Source: Candidatus Binatus soli | Lineage (GTDB): Bacteria; Desulfobacterota; Binatia; Binatales; Binataceae | DNA: 64,000 nt | Direction: 5' to 3' | Assembly: GCA_002479255.1 (NCBI GenBank) | Contig: DLMJ01000007.1 | Span: forward strand, 71,566-135,565 | In this document: in pieces, positions 44,399 to 52,160 of the stretch | Layout of the letters: every line of letters begins with the position of its first letter | Numbering within the stretch: position 1 is the stretch's first letter | Made by a program: the position numbers and the translations under genes | Notes under the pieces: model-generated | Databases searched by the model: none | What the model was told of the DNA's origin: nothing | What the model saw: only the letters and a program-made list of their open reading frames with translations

Positions 44399-45379
44399 AT
44401 GACCCGCTTTCTGATTCGTCGCCTGCTCAACATGATCCCGCTCATCCTCGGGATCACTTTCATTTCGTTCCTCGCGATGTCGCTGGTGCCGGGCGACTTC
44501 GTCTCGAATCTCAAACTCAACCCAACCATCACGCCCGAGGTCATTCACCAGCTCGAGGCGCAGTTCGGTCTCGATCAGCCGCTGATGGTCCGCTACTTCA
44601 AGTGGCTGTGGGGCGTGCTGCATCTGAACTTCGGCTTCTCGCTGCAATACCGCGTGAGCGTCACCGGCCTCATCGCGTCGCGCGCCTTCAACACGATCAT
44701 CCTGTCGCTGAGCAGCATGATTTTCTCGTGGGCGATCGCGATACCGATCGGCATCATCGTCGCGGTGAATCAGAATTCAATCTGGGATCGCTGCCTCTCG
44801 TTCCTGGCGTTCTTTGGAATGTCGGTGCCGAGCTTTTTTCTCGCCTTCCTGATGATGTACCTCGCGCTGAAAACCGGATGGTTTCCGATTGGCGGCACTT
44901 TCTCGCCCGATTACGCGACGCTCGATCCGCTAAGCCAGATTGCCGATCGCATCAACCATCTCATCCTGCCGGTCTTCGTGCTTGGCATCTCCGGCACCGC
45001 GGGCCTGATGCGCCTGATGCGCTCGCAGATTCTCGAAATCAAGAATTCGGAATTCGTGCGCACCGCGCGCGCCAAGGGATTGTCCGAGCGCGTCGTCATC
45101 TACAAGCACGTGCTGCGCAACGCGCTGAACCCGTTCGTTACGATGGCGGGATATTCGCTGGGCGATCTGCTCGGCGGCGCCGCGCTGGTCGAGGCCGTGA
45201 TGAACCTGCAGGGTCTCGGACTGCTGATGCTCGAAGCGGTGCGCTCGCTAGACATCTACCTGGTAATGGGCTCGGTCCTGATGGGCACGATTCTGCTGCT
45301 GGTCGGCAACCTGCTCGCGGATATCGCACTGGTGGCGGTCGATCCACGCGTCGATTTTTCGTCGGTGGCGGCCGAGTGA
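44399..45379 (+). CDS. Oligopeptide ABC transporter permease (DppB type)
   Basis: A 326-residue permease with six membrane segments. It starts MTRFLIRRLLNMIPLILGITF, the DppB signature, and has the EAA-type coupling loop EFVRTARAKGLSERVVIYKHVLRNALNP. It forms the membrane channel with the following DppC-type permease. It lies 45 bases after the substrate-binding protein and 1 base before the second permease. Confidence 0.95.
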   Translation: MTRFLIRRLLNMIPLILGITFISFLAMSLVPGDFVSNLKLNPTITPEVIHQLEAQFGLDQPLMVRYFKWLWGVLHLNFGFSLQYRVSVTGLIASRAFNTIILSLSSMIFSWAIAIPIGIIVAVNQNSIWDRCLSFLAFFGMSVPSFFLAFLMMYLALKTGWFPIGGTFSPDYATLDPLSQIADRINHLILPVFVLGISGTAGLMRLMRSQILEIKNSEFVRTARAKGLSERVVIYKHVLRNALNPFVTMAGYSLGDLLGGAALVEAVMNLQGLGLLMLEAVRSLDIYLVMGSVLMGTILLLVGNLLADIALVAVDPRVDFSSVAAE

Positions 45380-45380
45380 G

Positions 45381-46463
45381 ATGAACGTGGACGGCGCGAT
45401 GCAGGCGAATCTCCAGGGCGCTGCGGTAGCCGCGCGACAAACGTCAGGCATTGCCCGCGAATGGCGGCTGGCGTCGCGGACGGTCCGCTTTTCCGCAATC
45501 TGCCTCGCGCTGTTCTACCTGCTCGCCGCCGCGTCGCCGTTCTTCGCGAGCTACGATCCGACCTATCAGAACCGCGAGATGCCCGATTGTCCTCCGATGT
45601 CGATCCACTTGAATGCGCCGTCGGACTGGTCGCGCGGGTTGTTCTATACCCATCCAATGCACATGAATGATCCGATCGCGCGCACGTTCGTTGCCGACGC
45701 TTCCCGCCGGCTCGACATACATCTGTTCACGCGCGGCCATCTATTCACCACCGACAGCGAGCGCGAGCCGTACTTCATGCTCGGCAGCGACGGCCTGGGG
45801 CGCGACCTCTACTCGCGAATCGTGTACGGCTCGCGCGTGAGCATGTGCGTCGGGTTGATCGGCGTGCTGATCACCTTCTCGCTCGGCATCACGATTGGCG
45901 CGCTGTCCGGCTATATCGGCGGGACGGTCGATTTCCTGATCATGCGATGGTCCGAAATCGAGATGTCGCTGCCGTCATTCTATTTCCTGCTTGCGCTGGC
46001 GGCGGTAATTCCGTCGGGGATGAGCACGGTCGCGACGTTCTTCATGATCGTGGCGATCATGAGCTTCATCAGTTGGGCCGGCTTTGCGCGAATCATTCGC
46101 GGGATGGCGTCTTCGGTGCGCTCGCGGCCGTACGTCGAGGCAGCCCGCGCGCTGGGCGCGTCGCGATGGCGGATCATCACGCGTCACATCATTCCGTCGG
46201 TACTGGGCTATGCGATCGTCGCGGCCACGCTCTCGATTCCGGGCTTCATCCTCGGCGAAAGCGCGCTCTCGCTGCTCGGACTGGGAATTCAGGAGCCGGC
46301 CGCGAGCTGGGGAAACCTTTTAGCGCAGGCGCAAGACGTGCAGAACCTCGCGCGCTACCCGTGGATCCTGATTCCGGGCATCTTCATTTTCCTTGCGGTG
46401 ATGTCGTTCAATTTTCTCGGCGACCATCTGCGCGACCGCCTGGATCCCGCCACCTCCGCATGA
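45381..46463 (+). CDS. Oligopeptide ABC transporter permease (DppC type)
   Basis: A 360-residue permease. It has a long periplasmic loop after the first segment and the DppC-type GSDGLGRDLYSRIVYGSRVS motif, then the EAA loop YVEAARALGASRWRIITRHIIPS. It partners the DppB-type permease encoded 1 base upstream. Downstream, the operon is interrupted by a 4.7-kb low-G+C island before the two ATPase genes resume. Confidence 0.95.
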   Translation: MNVDGAMQANLQGAAVAARQTSGIAREWRLASRTVRFSAICLALFYLLAAASPFFASYDPTYQNREMPDCPPMSIHLNAPSDWSRGLFYTHPMHMNDPIARTFVADASRRLDIHLFTRGHLFTTDSEREPYFMLGSDGLGRDLYSRIVYGSRVSMCVGLIGVLITFSLGITIGALSGYIGGTVDFLIMRWSEIEMSLPSFYFLLALAAVIPSGMSTVATFFMIVAIMSFISWAGFARIIRGMASSVRSRPYVEAARALGASRWRIITRHIIPSVLGYAIVAATLSIPGFILGESALSLLGLGIQEPAASWGNLLAQAQDVQNLARYPWILIPGIFIFLAVMSFNFLGDHLRDRLDPATSA

Positions 46464-46475
46464 TTCCGCCGCCCC

Positions 46476-46504
46476 GTCATTCTAGAGCGAAGCGAAGAAT
46501 CCCG
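46476..46504. repeat. 29-bp terminal inverted repeat, left copy
   Basis: GTCATT, four bases, then AGCGAAGCGAAGAATCCCG. It matches the reverse complement of 51034-51062 except for the four-base spacer. It begins 13 bases after the DppC-type permease stop. A related sequence is a common intergenic repeat in many bacterial genomes, so it may be a repeat hot spot rather than a transposon end. Confidence 0.8.
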
Positions 46505-46512
46505 GTTCCTTC

Positions 46513-46583
46513 CCTCTCCCAAGTTAGGGCGCCGCGTCCCGCGCGACTTGTTACCCGCCTCGCCCGCTTAGTTGCGGGAGAGG
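46513..46583. repeat. Large inverted repeat beside the island edge
   Basis: CCTCTCCC (46513-46520) and GGGAGAGG (46576-46583) are 8-bp inverted copies about 55 bases apart, in an intergenic stretch of the kind often scattered through G+C-rich genomes. It adjoins the 29-bp repeat and has no coding potential. Confidence 0.5.
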
Positions 46584-46684
46584 CCGCGCCGCCGGCGCGG
46601 GTGAGGAACAACTGTGCGGCGCACTTCGCGAATTGGCGCACCTCGGTCCGTAGCGGGCACCAGCTCTTTAGGCTTGCACTGAAA

Positions 46685-46755
46685 TGGTGTAGAGTGGTGA
46701 AGATTTGAACACCAATGTGGTGCTGAATGGTGCACCAAAAATGCGGTCTTCACCA
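46685..46755. promoter_or_regulatory. TGGTG/CACCA operator array
   Basis: Seven copies of the pentamer TGGTG or its complement CACCA in 71 bases (46685, 46695, 46710, 46718, 46728, 46733, 46751). They form CACCA-ATG-TGGTG and the perfect 10-bp palindrome TGGTGCACCA, and a 12-bp inverted repeat (46692-46703 with 46747-46758). The array overlaps the start of a ribbon-helix-helix gene, a family that binds such tandem short sites and represses its own operon. Confidence 0.65.
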
Positions 46756-46935
46756 CTCAAATCGCCAGACAAAAAGATCCGAAGACTGTCGATAAGTCTG
46801 TCGGACGAGCAGCACGCCGAGTTGTTGGCGATAGCCCGCAAGAATCGAGTCTCAGCAGCGTGGGTAGCTCGCGAAGCAATTGAGCGGCTCCTCGCTGATG
46901 ACCTGCCGCTTTTTCATCTGAGGCGACCAACATGA
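46741..46935 (+). CDS. Ribbon-helix-helix regulator (CopG-like)
   Basis: A 64-residue protein with a ribbon-helix-helix DNA-binding domain: the strand IRRLSISLS, then DEQHAELLAIARKNRVSAAWVAREAIERLL. Its stop overlaps the methyltransferase start (ATGA), so it is co-translated with it and could work like the control protein of a restriction-modification system. The ATG at 46741 was preferred; a TTG 12 codons earlier is in frame but falls among the operator-like repeats. No Shine-Dalgarno is visible for either start, so leaderless translation is possible. Confidence 0.75.
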   Translation: MRSSPLKSPDKKIRRLSISLSDEQHAELLAIARKNRVSAAWVAREAIERLLADDLPLFHLRRPT

Positions 46936-48155
46936 GCATCGTTGGCCGTGAAGAAAGAAACGAGTCGAGTGGCATCAGCCGCGCGTGGCAGCATCGGATT
47001 GTGGAGGCTGCGCGAGATTCGTCACACGTCTCCGGTTTCACACATAATTTCTACAAGTATCCGGCAAGGTTCTCACCAAAGTTTGTTCGCGCCGTGATAG
47101 AGGCTTTTACTGCGCCCGGTGATCTTATAGTCGATCCGTTTATGGGAGGTGGAACGACTCTAGTCGAGGCTCTTGCGCTAGGCCGCCACGCTATCGGAAC
47201 GGATGTCAGTTCCTTGGCCGTATTCGTAGCGCAAGTGAAAACAACCTTGTTAAATGACGATGAAATCAAGACGTTGGAACGGTGGGCGAAGCGTTTGTGT
47301 TCGCGCATCAATATGCAACGTCCCGGTTTCAACTTCGAGAAATACGCGGCAAACGGTTACCATCGTCATCTCGATAACAGGATGACATGGCGTCTTCGCA
47401 AGGCAATCGAGCAGGCACTTGCATCGGCTGTCCAGCTTGCTTCGCCCAGGTCGGAGGCTTTTGCCCGATGCGTTGTCCTCAAAAGTGCGCAATGGGCCCT
47501 CGACGGTCGCAAGAGCCTACCGGACCTTCAAGAGTTTCGAGAATCGCTCATGCGGTCGGCGAAGGAAATGATCGGCGGGCTTTTTGAGTTGCGAACAGCA
47601 GTAAACGAAGACCTCAGCAGGCTCGCTACCGTCCGTTGCCTAAACAGGTCAGCCGTCGAAGTTGAGAATGATGAGCAGATCGCGCACGGGGCAAAGCCGA
47701 AACTGATTTTGACCTCCCCACCTTATCCTGGCATTCACGTTCTCTATCATCGCTGGCAAGTGGATGGTCGCAAGGAAACACCCGCACCGTTTTGGATCGC
47801 GAACCGCCTCGATGGTTCAGGAGCTGCCTACTATTCTATGGGCGACCGGAAAGCTGCAGATCTACGAAGCTACTTCGAACAGATACAAGCTGCCCTCAAT
47901 TCGATAGCTGGCTTGTGCGACGAAGATACTACTGTCGTGCAGGTCGTCGCCTTTTCGGAACCCAGTTGGCAGCTGCCTCGGTATCTCGAAGCGAACTACC
48001 TCGCTGGCCTTGAGGAAATTCACTTGTCGATAATGGTCGGCGAGCGCGATGGTCGACTTTGGAGGCCGGTGCCTAATCGTAAGTGGCACGCCGGCCAGCT
48101 AGGTGAGACGCCAGCCAGCCAAGAGGTCGTGTTGTTTCATAAATTACCGGCATAG
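46932..48155 (+). CDS. Amino-type DNA methyltransferase (SPPY, N4-cytosine or N6-adenine)
   Basis: A 407-residue SAM-dependent DNA methyltransferase. HNFYKYPARFSP at about residues 39-49 precedes motif I DPFMGGGTTLVEA (residues 68-80), and motif IV TSPPYPG lies at residues 261-267. SPPY is the form usual for N4-cytosine methylases, though N6-adenine activity cannot be excluded. The order of the two motifs (FxGxG first) is the class with the SAM site N-terminal. Long helical insertions between them probably include the target-recognition region. It follows the ribbon-helix-helix gene and is convergent with the GHKL gene. Codon use is visibly less G+C-rich than in flanking transporter genes. 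Confidence 0.85.
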   Translation: MSIVGREERNESSGISRAWQHRIVEAARDSSHVSGFTHNFYKYPARFSPKFVRAVIEAFTAPGDLIVDPFMGGGTTLVEALALGRHAIGTDVSSLAVFVAQVKTTLLNDDEIKTLERWAKRLCSRINMQRPGFNFEKYAANGYHRHLDNRMTWRLRKAIEQALASAVQLASPRSEAFARCVVLKSAQWALDGRKSLPDLQEFRESLMRSAKEMIGGLFELRTAVNEDLSRLATVRCLNRSAVEVENDEQIAHGAKPKLILTSPPYPGIHVLYHRWQVDGRKETPAPFWIANRLDGSGAAYYSMGDRKAADLRSYFEQIQAALNSIAGLCDEDTTVVQVVAFSEPSWQLPRYLEANYLAGLEEIHLSIMVGERDGRLWRPVPNRKWHAGQLGETPASQEVVLFHKLPA

Positions 48156-48213
48156 CGCCCGTAGAAGCTGTTCACGATTCTGTATTGCGGATTCAGTGAG
48201 TCACTACCTAAAG

Positions 48214-50520
48214 TCACTTTGTTTTCGGCAACTTCTTAGGCAGCGACAAGCACAGTGGCACGATGACGCGAGCAATACCAAGAGCTGTGTGCTCAATCGT
48301 TTTTCGACAGCCAGCATCATCAGTCTTCCACTCGTCGGTTTTTTGTGCAGTGTCGAGTAGGCCCATGGCCGTCAGAGCGAGGCCATATTTGAAGACGAAC
48401 TCCACCGCCGGCTCCTCCTCTTTCGGTCGCAACTTCTTTGCCTGATCGAGCAAGTGAGACTTCCTATTCAACAGTAACTCCAATCGCCCAGTGTCGGGAT
48501 TCCTACCAATGGTAAGGGGTGGGTCGTCCGGCTTGTTATCTACTTCCTTAATGTTAGGCCGACTTGGGCCAGCTTGAACAAGCGGCTCACCATGTTCTTT
48601 GCCATTTCCCTCATTCTTTCTCTTTTCGCGTGGCGGGAGCACCTGAGCATTCAAGGTGAGGACAAAGGGGCCGCTGCCGTTTTTGTCCGTGATCTCTACC
48701 GTAGTTTTCATCTTGGTGCCTTCCGGCAACGTTTTGTCGGCGAGGCATGTGAACGCAAGACGCCCATTGAATAGACTGTATGTGGGTTGGAGATCCCCGG
48801 TAAACGTGCATGTACCTGGTGCCGGGCGACGTCGCGTGAAATAGTTGCTCTTTACATCAGTAAGAAACGATGCTCGCACGGAGTCTCCTCGGGGTATGCC
48901 AATGTCGGCTTCAAGCGATCCGTTTCGTCTCCTAAAGTAAGTGGGGAACTCTAAACCTATGAATGGCCCGTGAATCGTTCCGCCCGCTCCGTCAGTCGCA
49001 GTTGGCGCTGCTACCTTGCCCGCCGTAACACTTCCGAACAAGTCCGCGAGAGTCGGATCGGTTGAAAGAAGTTCCTCAAGAGCCTTGATCCCGTCTTCGT
49101 CGTCAACGGCGTGTTTAACCTTCTCTGCGTAACGCTTTTTGTTCAGGTCGATCAGGCCTTGATGCTCACGAAGCTCTTTTCTTAACTTCTTGAACAGTTC
49201 CTGGAGCAATGTATCATCGCGGAATCGTTCACGGTCGCTCATGAACAGCGCGTTTCGTGAATCTTGGCCAAGACCGGTACAGTCCATTGTGACCAGTATG
49301 CTGCCTGCGATGTGCTCCTTATCTACTTCTTTGGTACGAAAGAATTCCGCCCCTCGCCTGGCGTGCGATTGTCCGTTTATGAGAGCACGCACACCGGTCT
49401 GAGGCTGATCGTCGTCGTCATCAAGGGCATCGTCGGATTTGAATACACGCACTTCCCCAGGCACGGTCTCGCCGGTACTGAGTGTAATGAAGACGCTGCT
49501 ACCTTGTTCGAAGTCTTCTTCGAGTTTCCCGGTATGTTCCCACCGGTCGAAGCGGTCCCATACTGTCACCGCCATGACTCGGGCGAGGTAGGACTCGCGG
49601 CACTCAACAATATGAAGTGGGAGGGAGGGCCTCAGGAGAAACTCGCCTAACTTTTTGTACAGTTCGCCGCAGATGTTGCTTTTGGGAGCTTTGAAGTCGT
49701 ACATCTTGATGAGCGTTCCACTGCTCACCTTGCGTTCTCGCGGTTTTGCTATCTCCGATGTTTTGACGCCTTTTTTGGGTAAAAGTGCAAGCGGAGTGCT
49801 TCCCGTCGTCAAGATCTTTTCATCTTCGCCAACAAGGTAACACCACGAAGGATTCTGCTTTGACGCGAAGAAGCAGAACAACGTGAATGCCCACTCGTGA
49901 TCGTCTCGTTTTGCTACATTGCTGGGCCTCCGCGAAAGGATCAATTGCAGTTCATACTTTTCGCTGCAGAATGGAAGCACGCCGGTGCCCCCCATATTGA
50001 ACCGACCCTGAACGAATGGAATTGCACCTTTGTAAGCCCCAGTCTGGTCGCCATATATGAGGGAACAGAAAGTTGAAGGAAAGTCCTCAGCAAACTGTCC
50101 TTCGCCAGCATCATAGAGAGAAAGACTGGGCCGGTCTTTCTTGCCGGTCGCGTATAAGAGCAGGTTATCCTCGGCGAATTCTCTGATCTCGGGCCTGGTC
50201 TTCTCGCTCAGGTCACCAAGGAACGCTTCGACGGCCTTGGCCATCGTCTGAGGCGCATCAACACCACGCGGGTCAATTCCCATCGCCTTACAATGTCCGA
50301 GCAGGATCGCGTCCGCACCATTCGTAAATTTCTCGACCTGCGCGGCTGCGGCAGTGCTCTGCTGGTTAAGAACGATGCTCTGATTGTTCGGCATGTTGCC
50401 AAGATACTTCCAACGATGCCGATTCTGAGGCTTCAGCAATTCCCGGTGTTCCAGGATTCGAATCACATCCTCCTCAGTCTCTGACTCCAGAAGTGATTGC
50501 AGCAAAATTTCGTCGCGCAT
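48214..50520 (-). CDS. GHKL-type ATPase with Ig-like region, putative defence protein
   Basis: A 768-residue protein. The N-terminal third shows a Bergerat-type (GHKL) ATP-binding site: N-box-like EKFTNGADAIL (residues 63-73), DAGEG (137-141) and the Gly-rich QGRFNMGGTGVLPFC (171-185). The central part is helical with a poly-Asp stretch (around residue 365). The region at roughly 560-660 is beta-rich and Ig-like (CTFTGDLQPTYSLFNGRL...LAFTC), followed by a charged linker and a helical C-terminus. No nuclease motif is visible. MutL/MORC-like GHKL ATPases occur in some restriction-modification-type systems, which agrees with the convergent methyltransferase. AAAGGA lies 6 bases before the ATG. 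Confidence 0.7.
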   Translation of the reverse strand: MRDEILLQSLLESETEEDVIRILEHRELLKPQNRHRWKYLGNMPNNQSIVLNQQSTAAAAQVEKFTNGADAILLGHCKAMGIDPRGVDAPQTMAKAVEAFLGDLSEKTRPEIREFAEDNLLLYATGKKDRPSLSLYDAGEGQFAEDFPSTFCSLIYGDQTGAYKGAIPFVQGRFNMGGTGVLPFCSEKYELQLILSRRPSNVAKRDDHEWAFTLFCFFASKQNPSWCYLVGEDEKILTTGSTPLALLPKKGVKTSEIAKPRERKVSSGTLIKMYDFKAPKSNICGELYKKLGEFLLRPSLPLHIVECRESYLARVMAVTVWDRFDRWEHTGKLEEDFEQGSSVFITLSTGETVPGEVRVFKSDDALDDDDDQPQTGVRALINGQSHARRGAEFFRTKEVDKEHIAGSILVTMDCTGLGQDSRNALFMSDRERFRDDTLLQELFKKLRKELREHQGLIDLNKKRYAEKVKHAVDDEDGIKALEELLSTDPTLADLFGSVTAGKVAAPTATDGAGGTIHGPFIGLEFPTYFRRRNGSLEADIGIPRGDSVRASFLTDVKSNYFTRRRPAPGTCTFTGDLQPTYSLFNGRLAFTCLADKTLPEGTKMKTTVEITDKNGSGPFVLTLNAQVLPPREKRKNEGNGKEHGEPLVQAGPSRPNIKEVDNKPDDPPLTIGRNPDTGRLELLLNRKSHLLDQAKKLRPKEEEPAVEFVFKYGLALTAMGLLDTAQKTDEWKTDDAGCRKTIEHTALGIARVIVPLCLSLPKKLPKTK

Positions 50521-50530
50521 TTTAAATCCT

Positions 50531-50797
50531 TTACAACCTGAACTCGATCTCGGTTTTGCCGCCCTTATCCGTCAGGCGTGATTTCAGCAACTCAATCTCC
50601 TTGCTCAACGCCTGAGCGATCTTCTTAACGTCTGCTTCGCCGTATTCGTAATGGGATTTGTTGCCGAGCTTGCCAATCACTCTGATCGCGCGGATGGCGT
50701 TTGCCGTTCGACTCTCTGCCAGCGCGACAAACTTCGCTCTCTTGTCTCGCTGCGGCGCGGTCTCCCTTTCCCTTTTGATTGCGGTGCTTGATTCCAT
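50531..50797 (-). CDS. Small basic protein upstream of the GHKL gene
   Basis: An 88-residue protein with a basic start (IKRERETAPQRDKRAKF), the segment TANAIRAIRVIGKLGNKSHYEYG, and a C-terminal helix with KKIAQALSKEIELLKSRL, which looks like a coiled coil. AAGGAG lies 9 bases before the ATG at 50797; an ATG 7 codons further up lacks a ribosome-binding site. It is 10 bases upstream of the GHKL gene and almost certainly co-transcribed. The role may be DNA binding or assembly, but no family is recognised. Confidence 0.7.
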   Translation of the reverse strand: MESSTAIKRERETAPQRDKRAKFVALAESRTANAIRAIRVIGKLGNKSHYEYGEADVKKIAQALSKEIELLKSRLTDKGGKTEIEFRL

Positions 50798-50850
50798 TTT
50801 CCTGCTCTCCTTGCTCATTACGGGCAGAAATTACGCAAAAGCCAGGCGAT

Positions 50851-50879
50851 CAATTACCGTAATCTATGCGGTGCGTCAA
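50851..50879 (-). promoter_or_regulatory. Candidate promoter of the GHKL operon
   Basis: On the minus strand TTGACG (50874-50879) is followed after 17 bases by TAATTG (50851-50856). The -35 is close to consensus, the -10 is weak. ATTACCGTAAT (50853-50863), a perfect palindrome about one C, overlaps the -10. Confidence 0.4.
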
Positions 50880-50882
50880 GTG

Positions 50883-50916
50883 TTCTAAATGCGCACAGTA
50901 AACCCTTCTAAATGCG
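50883..50916. repeat. Pair of 11-bp direct repeats
   Basis: TTCTAAATGCG occurs at 50883-50893 and again at 50906-50916, 23 bases apart (about two helical turns), immediately upstream of the candidate promoter of the GHKL operon. It could be a regulator-binding pair. Confidence 0.5.
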
Positions 50917-51197
50917 TTCGTAAATAGCCACGGTTTCAGTCAGGCATTTATCCAGCGGCAATTCATTCTACGGTCAGCTTTGTCTCGGCGAATTCCTTCT
51001 TTTCGAAATCCCAGGCGAACGCGGCTGCGCGCGCGGGATTCTTCGCTTCGCTATACAATGACACGGAACAAGTGCGGGAACGTCCCGCTCGAATCTGCTA
51101 AATTCCGATTGTGCCGCTTTTTACTTCAGAAACTGGGCTTCGCGCACTGCCGCGCAAGGCCATGCTCGCGGCGGGGCGATGATACGCTGAATTTCAC
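50917..51197. other. Right edge of the island before oppD-type gene
   Basis: This stretch has no supported gene. It contains the right copy of the 29-bp inverted repeat (51034-51062), after which G+C content rises to the core level. The promoter of the relocated ATPase genes, if any, would be here. Confidence 0.5.
51034..51062. repeat. 29-bp terminal inverted repeat, right copy
   Basis: CGGGATTCTTCGCTTCGCT, four bases, then AATGAC: the reverse complement of 46476-46504 outside the spacer. It lies 135 bases before the DppD-type ATPase gene. Confidence 0.8.
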
Positions 51198-52160
51198 GTG
51201 AAACCGCTGCTCGAAGTTAAGTCGCTGCGCACCTCGTTCTTCACCGATGCGGGAGAAGTGCGCGCGGTGGACGGCGTGAGTTTTTCCGTCGCTCCGGGAA
51301 AGCTGATGGGCCTGGTAGGCGAGTCGGGATCGGGCAAGACGGCGAGCGTGCTCTCGATCATGCGGCTGCTGCCGGAGTCGGCGCGAATCGTCGGCGGCGA
51401 AATAATTTTCGAGGATCAGGATCTGCTCAAGCTGAGCGAACCCGAGATGCGCCATATTCGCGGCGCGCGCATCGCGATGATCTTTCAGGAGCCGATGACC
51501 TCGCTCAATCCCGTCTTCACCATCGGCAGCCAGATTGGCGAGGCCGTCCGCCTGCATCAGCACACCAATCGCGCCGAGACTCGCAATCGCACCATCGAGG
51601 CGCTCAGGATGGTCGGGATTGCCGACCCCGAGCATCGCATCGACGACTATCCGCATCAGTTGTCCGGCGGGATGCGCCAGCGCGTGATGATCGCGATGGC
51701 GCTGTCGTGCAATCCCCGCCTGCTGATCGCGGACGAGCCGACCACCGCGCTCGACGTGACGATACAGGCGCAGATTCTCGATCTGATCCGCGAGTTGCAG
51801 GTGCGACTCGGCCTCGCCGTGATACTGGTTACCCACGATCTCGGAATCGTCTCCGAGTATGCCGACGACGTGACGATTCTTTACGCGGCGCGCGTGATGG
51901 AGCAGGCGCCGAGTGCGGAGCTGTTTCGAAATCCTCTCAACCCGTACACGCGCGGATTGCTCGAATCTATTCCCGGCATGGACGGCAGCCGGCACCGCCG
52001 CTTGCAGGCGATTCCCGGGTCGATTCCGAGCGCGCTGAATCCACCGGCGGGCTGCAGGTTTCATCCGCGATGCCCGCGCGTAATTCCTCAGTGCTCCGCG
52101 GCAGAGCCGCCGCTCGAGAACAGGGGCCCAAACCATTATGTCGCCTGCATCCGCGCCTAA
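51198..52160 (+). CDS. Oligopeptide ABC transporter ATPase (DppD type)
   Basis: A 320-residue ABC ATPase. It has Walker A GESGSGKTAS, the Q-loop EPMTSLNPVF, signature LSGGMRQR, Walker B LLIADEPTTALDV and switch His in VTHDLG. The C-terminal Cys-rich extension (CRFHPRCPRVIPQC) is typical of DppD/OppD. The start is GTG at 51198. It presumably completes the transporter whose binding protein and permeases are encoded at 42.6-46.5 kb, from which it is cut off by the island. It overlaps the next ATPase by 23 bases. Confidence 0.95.
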   Translation: MKPLLEVKSLRTSFFTDAGEVRAVDGVSFSVAPGKLMGLVGESGSGKTASVLSIMRLLPESARIVGGEIIFEDQDLLKLSEPEMRHIRGARIAMIFQEPMTSLNPVFTIGSQIGEAVRLHQHTNRAETRNRTIEALRMVGIADPEHRIDDYPHQLSGGMRQRVMIAMALSCNPRLLIADEPTTALDVTIQAQILDLIRELQVRLGLAVILVTHDLGIVSEYADDVTILYAARVMEQAPSAELFRNPLNPYTRGLLESIPGMDGSRHRRLQAIPGSIPSALNPPAGCRFHPRCPRVIPQCSAAEPPLENRGPNHYVACIRA

